From: Roseburia sp.
GTDB taxonomy: Bacteria > Bacillota > Clostridia > Lachnospirales > Lachnospiraceae
Length of the DNA stretch: 6,046 bases
Direction of reading: 5' to 3'
Assembly: GCA_017626625.1 (NCBI GenBank)
Contig: JAGAIK010000496.1
Span: 1-6,046, forward strand
The position numbers were made by a program, and so were the translations under genes. Under the pieces are notes generated by a model that saw nothing but the letters and a program-made list of their open reading frames with translations, did no database searches and was not told where the DNA came from. Below, one piece after another: positions 1 to 5,590 of this stretch (within the stretch, counting starts at the first letter, position 1; each line of letters opens with the position of its first letter).

Positions 1-1032
1 ACCATCTGTATCACGCTGAGTATGCTTGGTGTCATTGCGATGGTGGTGTTTGTCAACAAATTTTTACTCAATGCTAAAAAAGACCAGTTAGAAAAGAATA
101 ATGCAAAAGTCAGTGAACTTTTAGAAAGCGTTGGGGTCATTGCCGGAAAGTTAGGGGAAGCCAGTTATTCCCTGGTGGAAACCACACAGAACCAGAGTGC
201 GTCTACCGAAGAAATCTCTGCCATCAGTCAGAATTTGCTGGAAAACAGCACGGTTATGATGGATAAATCGAGAGAGAGCAAGGATAATCTTTCCGATTTG
301 GAGAAACGCAGCCAGGAAATGGAACAGAGAATGCAGAATGTGGATGAGATTTCCAAAGAACTGGTGGAGATATCTGCTTCCAATGAGCAGTCCTTAAATC
401 ACTTAATGACCATGAGTGAGGAAGTGGAAATTTCTACAAATAAGACAAAAGAGGTAACGGACAGGCTTTTGCAGGAGTCCGGTGAAATGGGAGAAACCTT
501 AGAGATTATCAACGGAATTGCGGAGTCCATTAACCTGCTTTCTCTGAATGCGTCCATTGAGGCGGCAAGAGCCGGGGAAGCGGGCAAAGGATTTGCAATC
601 GTGGCACAGGAAATCGGGCACCTTGCGGCAAATACCAAGGATTCTTTAAAGAACGTGACAGACATCGTGCTGCGCATTCAGGGCGGGGCTACGGAAGTAT
701 CTGAGTTTATGAACGAAAATACAGAGCAGCTTTTAAGCCAGAATAAGGTGATTGTAGATACGGTAGAAGGTATCCGCACCATGATGGAGCTTTTGAAAAA
801 ATCTCTGGAAGCAATCGAGCAGGCGGACCGTATCCGTAATGAGCAAAACGAGGTTATCCGGGAAACAGTTACCATTAATGAAGATATTGCGGGAAGTATT
901 GAAAGCGAAAATACAGAGTTCGGCAATATTGCAGAGATGGTGCAGAGCAATGCACAGGATATTGCGGCATTATCAAACCAGGTCGAGAACATCAACCAGA
1001 TGATAACCGAATTAGAGAAGCTGCTGGCATAA
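1..1032 (+). CDS. Methyl-accepting chemotaxis protein, C-terminal part (5' end outside window)
   Basis: Chemoreceptor signalling protein that would control the CheA/CheW kinase complex at the cytoplasmic membrane. The frame is open from base 1, so the gene starts upstream; an ATG at 22 lies inside a membrane helix and is not the true start. The visible 343 residues begin with a hydrophobic segment (ITLSMLGVIAMVVFV), the last transmembrane helix. A long alpha-helical, Glu/Gln/Ser-rich coiled coil of methylation type follows. The conserved hairpin tip lies at about nt 520-640 (INLLSLNASIEAARAGEAGK, then GFAIVAQEIGHLAA), which is diagnostic of the MCP signalling domain. The descending helix runs to the stop. 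The space between the membrane helix and the coiled coil is only about 25-30 residues, and I see no clear HAMP domain. There is no C-terminal CheR-binding pentapeptide such as NWETF. The ligand domain is not visible, so the stimulus is unknown. Confidence 0.95.
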   Translation, partial: TICITLSMLGVIAMVVFVNKFLLNAKKDQLEKNNAKVSELLESVGVIAGKLGEASYSLVETTQNQSASTEEISAISQNLLENSTVMMDKSRESKDNLSDLEKRSQEMEQRMQNVDEISKELVEISASNEQSLNHLMTMSEEVEISTNKTKEVTDRLLQESGEMGETLEIINGIAESINLLSLNASIEAARAGEAGKGFAIVAQEIGHLAANTKDSLKNVTDIVLRIQGGATEVSEFMNENTEQLLSQNKVIVDTVEGIRTMMELLKKSLEAIEQADRIRNEQNEVIRETVTINEDIAGSIESENTEFGNIAEMVQSNAQDIAALSNQVENINQMITELEKLLA

Positions 1033-1107
1033 ACAGTCCGAGGGAAATCAGCGGAAATCCAAGAGGTGCTGCTCATTATGATAACGTGCGGAGGGAGAGG
1101 ATAGTTT
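1033..1107. other. Intergenic gap after the chemoreceptor gene
   Basis: Seventy-five bases between the chemoreceptor stop and the DUF3990-like start. I see no hairpin with a T-tract, so no terminator for the chemoreceptor gene is evident and transcription may continue into the next cassette. A TATGAT at 1077-1082 could be a -10 box but has no recognisable -35 at the right distance. GATAACGTGC at 1080-1089 and GGAGAGGATA at 1094-1103 both recur in the rib promoter region near 2135-2150. The purine-rich stretch at 1090-1100 is a plausible ribosome binding site for the TTG at 1108. Confidence 0.6.
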
Positions 1108-1585
1108 TTGCAGAATGACAGAAGGGATACATGTGGTAAAATCATAGTGTACCATGGTTCGCCTAATGCAGTAGTAAAGCCTGCTTATGGATTGGGTGAG
1201 GAAAGACACGATTATGGCAGGGGATTTTATACAACGGAAAGCAGTGAGTTGGCAAAAGAATGGGCTGTCGTTTGCGGAAACCTATATGCGTTCAACGGTC
1301 AGAAAACACATAGATGGCGGAATGGCGGTTTATTGCACGATGCCGGGGGAAGAGATATTCCATATTCTTGATAAGAGCAATATAAAAACATGTGAACAGT
1401 GGCAAGATGACATTATGGCGAAATGGATTGGGGAGTTTTACTCATTAGTACAATGGTATTCAAATGTATATAGTGACGAGGTAGTTAGTAAAATAAAACC
1501 TATTGATGTTATATCCAGGTATAATGCTCTGCACGACACGGATATCAGACTTGTTGCACAGAAATATAAGGAGAAAATGCAATGA
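1108..1585 (+). pseudogene. DUF3990-like ADP-ribosyltransferase-fold gene, frame-split
   Basis: The N-terminal frame (1108-1371, TTG start, 87 residues) contains VYHGSPN at about residues 14-20 and DYGRGFYTTESSELAKEWAV at about residues 35-54. This is the typical start of DUF3990 proteins, which I recall as belonging to the ADP-ribosyltransferase fold group. The HGS and GFYTT parts would correspond to the His and Tyr of the H-Y-E active site. After AKEWAV the resemblance stops and the frame ends at 1371, far short of the roughly 150-170 residues usual for the family. No catalytic Glu region is visible. The +1 frame is open from 1148 to 1585 and has no good ribosome binding site of its own, yet ends in an ATGA overlap with the next gene. 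The simplest reading is one ancestral gene broken by a small indel near 1265-1300. The TTG start is chosen for the purine-rich stretch at 1090-1100. A real short gene or a sequencing error is possible. Confidence 0.6.
1187..1585 (+). CDS. Hypothetical protein, probable out-of-frame remainder of the DUF3990-like gene
   Basis: I do not recognise this protein. The frame is open from 1148. The first ATG is 1187, but this lies inside the better-supported DUF3990-like frame, and the first roughly 25 residues read from it look like an off-frame shadow. Plausible protein-like sequence starts near nt 1265 and becomes convincing towards the C-terminus, with aromatic and charged helical sequence such as WIGEFYSLVQWYSNVYSD and ISRYNALHDTDIRLVAQKY. 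The last part faintly recalls the short DUF3791 proteins often found beside DUF3990 genes (a helical Y..LH..D pattern), but this is too weak to assign. Other in-frame ATGs at 1322, 1340 and 1415 also lack a clear ribosome binding site. The stop overlaps the NADAR start as ATGA, suggesting the frame was once, or still is, translated and coupled to it. No membrane segment or signal peptide is seen. Confidence 0.4.
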   Translation: MDWVRKDTIMAGDFIQRKAVSWQKNGLSFAETYMRSTVRKHIDGGMAVYCTMPGEEIFHILDKSNIKTCEQWQDDIMAKWIGEFYSLVQWYSNVYSDEVVSKIKPIDVISRYNALHDTDIRLVAQKYKEKMQ

Positions 1586-2055
1586 TATTTTTTCATAACC
1601 CGGAAGAGGAAAATGGGTATTTAAGTAATTGGTTCATGTCGCAATTTGAGGTAGATGGCGTGAAATTTTCGTCAATGGAGCAGTATATGATGTATAAAAA
1701 AGCCCAGTTGTTTCAGGATGATGAGAGGATGTCCGGAATAATGGCAACATGCGATGTGGCGGAAATAAAATCGTTAGGTCGCAAGGTGCAGGGATTTGAC
1801 GATGATATATGGAATGAAAATAAGTATCGTATTGTAAAAGAGGGAATAAAGCAGAAGTTTGTACAAAACGAGGAACTGTTAGAAAAATTGTTAAGTACCG
1901 GGGATGAAATATTAGCAGAGTGTGCCGTCAGGGATACCATATGGGGAATTGGGCTAAGTATGGGAGATAACAGGCGAACTGACAAAAAGCAATGGAAAGG
2001 GAAAAACCTTTTAGGTAAGGCGCTTATGGAAGTGAGGGACGAGTTAAAATCATAG
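1582..2055 (+). CDS. NADAR family protein (YbiA-like, DUF1768)
   Basis: A 157-residue protein that matches the NADAR family over its full length. In order it has YLSNW (residues 13-17), VDGVKFSSMEQYMMYKKAQL (24-43) with the conserved Glu33 in the family's S-x-E-x-Y motif, KSLGRKVQGF (63-72) followed by a conserved Trp77, EGIKQKFVQN (87-96), LLSTGD (103-108), then RDTIWGIGL (117-125) and W138-KGKNLLGKALMEVR. NADAR proteins act on ADP-ribose-containing or related N-glycosidic substrates. Some have been described as hydrolases that remove ADP-ribose from guanine and neutralise DarT-like toxins; E. coli YbiA affects swarming and has been linked to riboflavin-intermediate handling in related families. 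The start ATG overlaps the previous stop (ATGA) and has AAGGAG at 1568-1573, eight bases upstream. All motifs look intact. Its partnership with the DUF3990-like gene is inferred from position and overlap. Confidence 0.9.
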   Translation: MIFFHNPEEENGYLSNWFMSQFEVDGVKFSSMEQYMMYKKAQLFQDDERMSGIMATCDVAEIKSLGRKVQGFDDDIWNENKYRIVKEGIKQKFVQNEELLEKLLSTGDEILAECAVRDTIWGIGLSMGDNRRTDKKQWKGKNLLGKALMEVRDELKS

Positions 2056-2128
2056 GAGTTAAGGGGAAAAGAGAATAGTTATGTTATAAAAGATTTTTAC
2101 AGACGGGTGAATTGATTTATGAAGGGGC
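2056..2128. other. AT-rich spacer between the NADAR gene and the rib promoter
   Basis: First part of a 423-base stretch without a gene (2056-2478). This portion is AT-rich and I see no hairpin plus T-tract that would terminate the NADAR transcript, and no open frame with a ribosome binding site. The remainder of the stretch holds the promoter, riboswitch and terminators listed separately. Confidence 0.5.
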
Positions 2129-2156
2129 TTGACAGGAGAGGATAACGTGCTATACT
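2129..2156 (+). promoter_or_regulatory. Vegetative promoter of the riboflavin operon
   Basis: A perfect -35 TTGACA at 2129-2134 and a -10 TATACT at 2151-2156 are separated by 16 bases. TGC directly precedes the -10, giving an extended -10 motif (TGn). Transcription would begin around 2162-2164, giving about 35 bases of leader before the riboswitch. It is the only near-consensus sigma-A-type promoter I see in this region, and its place just upstream of the aptamer supports it. Confidence 0.78.
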
Positions 2157-2196
2157 TGAGTGCATAGAAACGAGTTTCATAAAGAAAATTGAATAA

Positions 2197-2303
2197 ATCT
2201 TCAGGGCAGGGTGCGATTCCCTACCGGTGGTATAGCCCACGAGCCGCAAGGCATGATTCGGTGAAACTCCGAAGCCGACAGTACAGTCTGGATGAAAGAA
2301 GAT
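2197..2303 (+). promoter_or_regulatory. FMN riboswitch (RFN element)
   Basis: The closing stem P1 pairs ATCTTC (2197-2202) with GAAGAT (2298-2303). Between them lie the conserved RFN blocks in order: AGGGCAGGGTGCGATTCCC, ACCGGTGGTATAGCCC, ACGAGCCGCAAGGCATGATT, CGGTGAAACTCCGAAGCCGA and CAGTCTGGATGAAAGAAGAT. Only a few positions differ from the consensus as I know it, so the aptamer should be functional. RFN elements bind FMN and in Firmicutes usually act by premature termination. Here it sits about 175 bases upstream of ribD, followed by two intrinsic terminators. Confidence 0.97.
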
Positions 2304-2344
2304 ACTTGTGACAAGCAGGATGATACCTGTGGCGCAGATAACTG

Positions 2345-2377
2345 GCTCTGGAATATTTTTCCAGAGCTTTTTTATTT
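2345..2377 (+). terminator. Intrinsic terminator 1 of the riboswitch leader
   Basis: A 9-bp stem pairs GCTCTGGAA (2345-2353) with TTCCAGAGC (2359-2367) around a 5-nt loop, followed by TTTTTTATTT at 2368-2377. It starts 41 bases after the aptamer's closing stem, a typical position for the expression platform. The 3' arm bases TCCAGA (2360-2365) can alternatively pair with TCTGGA (2287-2292) inside the aptamer 3' region, which could be part of an antiterminator; this pairing is inferred by eye. Confidence 0.9.
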
Positions 2378-2425
2378 GCAGCCCCGTGTATCGGCAAGAT
2401 GTCACAGAAGCAGCACGCGGTGTGA

Positions 2426-2459
2426 AAGCCCTGAACGAAAGAGAGTTCAGGGCTTTTTT
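2426..2459 (+). terminator. Intrinsic terminator 2 of the riboswitch leader
   Basis: An 11-bp perfect stem pairs AAGCCCTGAAC (2426-2436) with GTTCAGGGCTT (2445-2455), with an 8-nt loop and a run of six T at 2454-2459. It lies between terminator 1 and the ribD ribosome binding site (about 2466-2474), so it is a second, probably stronger stop before the operon. Its 5' arm GCCCTGAA (2428-2435) is also complementary to TTCAGGGC (2200-2207) at the start of the aptamer, giving a possible link to FMN sensing. Confidence 0.85.
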
Positions 2460-2478
2460 GCATCAGAAGGAGGGCGTA

Positions 2479-3591
2479 ATGGAAGAGGATATTCGCTATA
2501 TGAGAATGGCAATGGAATTAGCAGAGCGGGGACGGGGATGGACGAACCCGAATCCGGTGGTGGGAGCCGTTCTTGTGAAAGAAGGAAAAATCATAGGGGA
2601 GGGCTTTCATGAAAGATACGGGGAACTCCATGCAGAGCGGAACGCCTTAGCGGACTGCAGAAAGCGGGGAGAAAACCCCGCAGGAGCCGCCATCTATGTG
2701 ACCTTAGAGCCCTGCTGTCATTATGGAAAAACGCCTCCCTGTACCGAAGCCATCATCGAGGCAGGAATCAAACGTGTTGTGGTGGGGGCAAAGGACACCA
2801 ATCCGCTGGTGGGAGGAAAAGGCATTGCGCTGCTGCGGGAGCACGGGATAGAGGTGACGGAGGGCGTGTTAGAGGAAGAATGCCGGAAACAAAACCGCAT
2901 ATTCTTTCACTACATAGAAAACAGGACGCCTTACGTGGTGATGAAATATGCCATGACCTTAGACGGAAAAATAGCCACAGCCAGTGGAAAATCCCAGTGG
3001 ATAACCGGGGAAAAAGCCAGGGAGCATGTGCATAACCTGCGCCATGAGCTGATGGGTATCATGGTGGGAGTGGGAACGGTGTTTGCCGATAACCCTTCCC
3101 TAAACTGCAGACTGCACGCCAACCTGCAGGAGAAGAAAAATCCCATCCGGATTATCTGCGACAGTACGCTTAAGACGCCCTTAGAGAGCCGGGTGGTGCA
3201 AACGGCGGGGGAGCAGAAAACAATTTTAGCCTGCCTTGCACAGGAAGCAGAAAAAAAGAAGCCCTATGAGGAAGCGGGCTGCGAAATCATAGAACTGCCG
3301 GAAAAAGACGGGCATATGGATTTGAAAGCGTTAATGCAGGAGTTAGGCAGCCAGGGCATTGACAGTATTCTCCTTGAGGGGGGAGGAACCTTAAACGACA
3401 GCGCCCTGCAAAGCGGCATTGTCCAGGAAGTACACGCCTATATTGCTCCGAAACTCTTTGGCGGGGCGCAGGCAAAAACCCCGGTGATGGGGCAGGGGGT
3501 AGATACTCCCGCAGAGGCGTTTCAACTGGAGGATATCCGGTTAGAGCAGTTAGGGGAAGATATTTTGCTGGTAGGAACCTGCCGGAAGTAA
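2479..3591 (+). CDS. ribD: Bifunctional diaminohydroxyphosphoribosylaminopyrimidine deaminase / 5-amino-6-(5-phosphoribosylamino)uracil reductase
   Basis: RibD carries out the deamination and the NADPH-dependent side-chain reduction that follow GTP cyclohydrolase II in riboflavin synthesis. Counting from the ATG at 2479 it has 370 residues, normal for the family. The N-terminal deaminase domain shows TNPNPVVGAVLV (22-33), HAERNAL (51-57, zinc ligand His51 and catalytic Glu53) and EPCCHYGKTPPC (77-88, zinc ligands Cys79 and Cys88). The reductase domain begins near residue 150 with PYVVMKYAMTLDGKIA, SQWITG, VGVGTVFADNP and LLEGGGTLND (298-307). The start is fixed by GAAGGAGGG at 2466-2474, just upstream. 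The frame is open back to about 2308, but that part runs through both terminators and is not coding. It is the first gene of the FMN-controlled operon. No key residue is missing. Confidence 0.97.
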   Translation: MEEDIRYMRMAMELAERGRGWTNPNPVVGAVLVKEGKIIGEGFHERYGELHAERNALADCRKRGENPAGAAIYVTLEPCCHYGKTPPCTEAIIEAGIKRVVVGAKDTNPLVGGKGIALLREHGIEVTEGVLEEECRKQNRIFFHYIENRTPYVVMKYAMTLDGKIATASGKSQWITGEKAREHVHNLRHELMGIMVGVGTVFADNPSLNCRLHANLQEKKNPIRIICDSTLKTPLESRVVQTAGEQKTILACLAQEAEKKKPYEEAGCEIIELPEKDGHMDLKALMQELGSQGIDSILLEGGGTLNDSALQSGIVQEVHAYIAPKLFGGAQAKTPVMGQGVDTPAEAFQLEDIRLEQLGEDILLVGTCRK

Positions 3592-3597
3592 TCCGGC
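3581..3597 (+). other. Small hairpin over the ribD stop codon
   Basis: GCCGGA (3581-3586) pairs with TCCGGC (3592-3597) around AGTAA, which contains the ribD stop codon. No T-tract follows, so it is not an intrinsic terminator. It may be a minor intercistronic structure affecting mRNA stability, or it may be chance. Confidence 0.35.
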
Positions 3598-3620
3598 AAA
3601 GTCTGTGGAAAAAGCCGGGA

Positions 3621-3627
3621 AAGGAGG
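3621..3627 (+). promoter_or_regulatory. Ribosome binding site deciding the ribE TTG start
   Basis: AAGGAGG is a full anti-Shine-Dalgarno match placed seven bases before TTG 3635. It settles the start of riboflavin synthase where no ATG is available. Confidence 0.85.
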
Positions 3628-3634
3628 AAAAAAT

Positions 3635-4315
3635 TTGTTTACCGGAATTATAGAAGAGGTGGGAACCGTCATTGGGATTCACAGGAAAGCAAATTCTGCG
3701 TTAATAGAAATCAGGGCGGAACAGGTTTTGTCAGATGTGAAAACAGGAGACAGCATTGCGGTCAACGGCATTTGCCTAACCGTTACCTCCCACACAGCCC
3801 GCAGCTTTACTGCGGATATGATGCACGAAACCATGCGCCGCTCCGCCATGAGAAATATCAGAAACGGAAGCCCGGTTAATTTAGAGCGCGCCATGATGGC
3901 GGGAGGCAGATTTGGCGGTCATATTGTCAGCGGGCATATTGACGGAACAGGAACCATAGAAAAGATACAGAAAGATGAGATTGCCACGTGGTATACCATT
4001 GGGACGGAGGATAAGCTGATGCGCTATATCATAGAAAAAGGCTCGATTGCCATAGACGGTATCAGCCTGACGGTGGCATCGGTGCAGGAGCACAGCTTCA
4101 GCGTGTCGGTGATACCCCACACTACGGCAAATACCACGCTGCCGGGGAAAAAGCCCGGTGATTTGGTCAATCTGGAAAATGACTGTATCGGAAAATATGT
4201 GGAGCATTTTCTTAGCACAGGAAGGCTGGAAACAGCCGGAGGTGAGGCAACAGTCCGGGGAGAGAAAACAGCCGGAGGATTGACAAAGGAATTTTTATAT
4301 CAGCATGGATTTTAA
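3635..4315 (+). CDS. ribE: Riboflavin synthase, alpha chain
   Basis: Converts two molecules of 6,7-dimethyl-8-ribityllumazine to riboflavin plus the diaminouracil intermediate, in the cytoplasm. It has two lumazine-binding repeats. The first starts MFTGIIEEVG and holds GDSIAVNGICLTV (38-50) and FTADMMHETMRRS (58-70); the linker GGRFGGHIVSGHIDG (90-104) follows; the second holds KGSIAIDGISLTV (135-147), SVIPHTTANTTL (158-169) and GDLVNLENDCIGKYVEHFL (175-193). The start is TTG at 3635, because it gives the family's canonical MFTGII N-terminus and has AAGGAGG at 3621-3627, seven bases upstream. A GTG at 3605 would place the ribosome binding site inside the protein and is rejected. The protein has 226 residues, with a tail of about 33 residues after the last domain that contains three 6-residue repeats. 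It lies 43 bases after ribD and 12 before ribBA. Confidence 0.97.
   Translation: MFTGIIEEVGTVIGIHRKANSALIEIRAEQVLSDVKTGDSIAVNGICLTVTSHTARSFTADMMHETMRRSAMRNIRNGSPVNLERAMMAGGRFGGHIVSGHIDGTGTIEKIQKDEIATWYTIGTEDKLMRYIIEKGSIAIDGISLTVASVQEHSFSVSVIPHTTANTTLPGKKPGDLVNLENDCIGKYVEHFLSTGRLETAGGEATVRGEKTAGGLTKEFLYQHGF
4232..4285 (+). repeat. Three imperfect 18-bp tandem repeats in the 3' end of ribE
   Basis: Three in-frame units begin at 4232, 4250 and 4268. They encode TAGGEA, TVRGEK and TAGGLT (RibE residues 200-217). The first and third share the 13-base string AAACAGCCGGAGG (4230-4242 and 4266-4278); the middle copy differs at a few bases. They lie in the C-terminal tail outside the lumazine-binding domains. 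Confidence 0.7.
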
Positions 4316-4327
4316 GGAGGGAGAAAG

Positions 4328-5539
4328 ATGTTTCAGTTTAGTACAGTGGAAGAAGCGTTAGAGGATTTGAGGCAGGGAAAAATCATTCTGGTGACCGATG
4401 ACGAAAACCGGGAAAATGAGGGTGATTTTATCTGTGCGGCGGAATATGCCACCACGGAGAATGTCAATTTTATGGCAAAATACGGAAAAGGGCTTATCTG
4501 TATGCCGATGTCCGAGGACCTGTGCAGCAGGCTGCAGTTGCCTCAGATGGTGGGGAAAAATACGGATAACCACGAAACCGCATTTACCGTGTCCATTGAT
4601 TACGTGGAAACCACCACAGGGATTTCCGCAGAGGAGCGGGGAACAACCGCAAGGCGCTGTGTCAGCGAGGAAGCAAGACCGGAGGATTTCCGCAGACCGG
4701 GACATATGTTTCCGCTGTTAGCAAAGAAAAACGGCGTGTTGGAGCGGGAAGGACATACAGAGGCAACCGTGGATTTGATGCGTTTGGCGGGTTTAAAGGA
4801 ATGCGGGCTTTGCTGCGAAATTATGCGTGAGGACGGCACCATGATGCGCGCTGAGGAATTAAAGGAGCTGGCGCAGCAGTGGGGATTAAAATTTATCACC
4901 ATTGAAGCCTTAAAGGATTACCGCAAGAAAAAGGAAAAACTGGTGGAGCAGGTGGCAGTGACGAAACTGCCTACCAAATATGGGGAGTTCCGGGCTTACG
5001 GTTACCGCAACCTGTTAAACGGGGAACATCATGTGGCGCTGGTAAAAGGCGACATTGGAGACGGGCAGGATGTCCTTTGCCGGGTACATTCCGAGTGTCT
5101 CACCGGGGACGCCTTTGGTTCCTGCCGCTGCGATTGCGGGGAACAGCTTGCCACAGCCATGACGCAGATTGAAAAAGAGGGCAGGGGCATTTTGCTCTAT
5201 ATGCGTCAGGAGGGACGTGGTATCGGGCTTTTAAATAAATTGCGCGCCTATGCCCTTCAGGACGAGGGAATGGACACCTTAGACGCCAATCTGGCGTTAG
5301 GCTTTGCCGGAGACGAGAGAGAGTACTATATCGGGGCGCAGATTTTACAGGATTTAGGGGTGAAAACCCTGCGTCTTTTAACCAACAACCCGGATAAGGT
5401 ATACCAGCTTTCCGGCTTTGGCATGGAGATAAAGGAGCGGGTTCCCATCCAGGTGGAGGCGACGCCCTACGATTTATTCTATCTTAGAACCAAGCAGAAA
5501 CGCATGGGGCATATCCTTAATTACCAGGAAGCAGAATAA
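4328..5539 (+). CDS. ribBA: Bifunctional 3,4-dihydroxy-2-butanone-4-phosphate synthase / GTP cyclohydrolase II
   Basis: Supplies both entry substrates of riboflavin synthesis: the four-carbon unit from ribulose 5-phosphate and the pyrimidine from GTP. It has 403 residues, the usual length of the fusion. The RibB half (about 1-200) shows [16 protein letters not shown] (24-39), the acidic metal and substrate loop, then [17 protein letters not shown] (91-107), RRPGHMFPL (122-130), [10 protein letters not shown] (141-150, catalytic His143) and [13 protein letters not shown] (162-174, Glu164). The RibA half (about 205-403) shows [20 protein letters not shown] (254-273) with zinc ligands Cys257, Cys268 and Cys270, then [20 protein letters not shown] (293-312), [20 protein letters not shown] (352-371) and [10 protein letters not shown] (388-397). 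The ribosome binding site AAGGAGGG at 4314-4321 overlaps the ribE stop region, so the two genes are tightly spaced and perhaps translationally coupled. All the family's key residues that I can identify are present. Confidence 0.97.
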   Translation: MFQFSTVEEALEDLRQGKIILVTDDENRENEGDFICAAEYATTENVNFMAKYGKGLICMPMSEDLCSRLQLPQMVGKNTDNHETAFTVSIDYVETTTGISAEERGTTARRCVSEEARPEDFRRPGHMFPLLAKKNGVLEREGHTEATVDLMRLAGLKECGLCCEIMREDGTMMRAEELKELAQQWGLKFITIEALKDYRKKKEKLVEQVAVTKLPTKYGEFRAYGYRNLLNGEHHVALVKGDIGDGQDVLCRVHSECLTGDAFGSCRCDCGEQLATAMTQIEKEGRGILLYMRQEGRGIGLLNKLRAYALQDEGMDTLDANLALGFAGDEREYYIGAQILQDLGVKTLRLLTNNPDKVYQLSGFGMEIKERVPIQVEATPYDLFYLRTKQKRMGHILNYQEAE

Positions 5540-5554
5540 AAAGAAAGGAAACAG

Positions 5555-5574
5555 CCGTGGGAAAATTTTCACGG
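5555..5574 (+). other. Weak inverted repeat between ribBA and ribH
   Basis: CCGTGGGAAA can fold against ATTTTCACGG using five Watson-Crick pairs at the base, then G-U and A-U pairs, with a very small loop. No T-tract follows. It lies in the 51-base gap just before the ribH ribosome binding site (GGAGG, 5581-5585). A role in mRNA processing or in tuning ribH translation is possible but unproven. Confidence 0.3.
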
Positions 5575-5590
5575 AAGAATGGAGGAAAAC

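Noticed and set aside
1077..1082. TATGAT as a -10 box for the DUF3990/NADAR cassette
   Set aside because: No -35 hexamer is recognisable at 16-18 bases upstream, so it cannot be supported as a promoter.
399..1145. Long minus-strand open frames opposite the chemoreceptor gene
   Set aside because: They are antisense shadows of a well-supported coding region, have low-complexity Ser-rich translations, and show no start signals.
1713..1985. Minus-strand open frame opposite the NADAR gene, considered as a possible antitoxin
   Set aside because: Ser/Asn-rich translation with no motif; the plus strand matches NADAR over its full length.
2308..2478. Upstream extension of the ribD reading frame (alternative start at 2308)
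   Set aside because: It would encode protein through both terminator stems and the ribosome binding site. The ATG at 2479 has a strong binding site and gives the family's normal length.
2292..2612. Open frame of 106 codons beginning inside the riboswitch
   Set aside because: It starts in the aptamer 3' end, has no binding site, and overlaps the start of ribD in another frame.
3605..3634. GTG start for ribE giving a longer N-terminus
   Set aside because: The added residues would be encoded by the ribosome binding site itself and do not belong to the riboflavin synthase family start.
4398..4721. Alternative plus-strand frame inside ribBA
   Set aside because: Off-frame shadow of the conserved RibB domain with an Arg/Cys-rich, non-protein-like translation.
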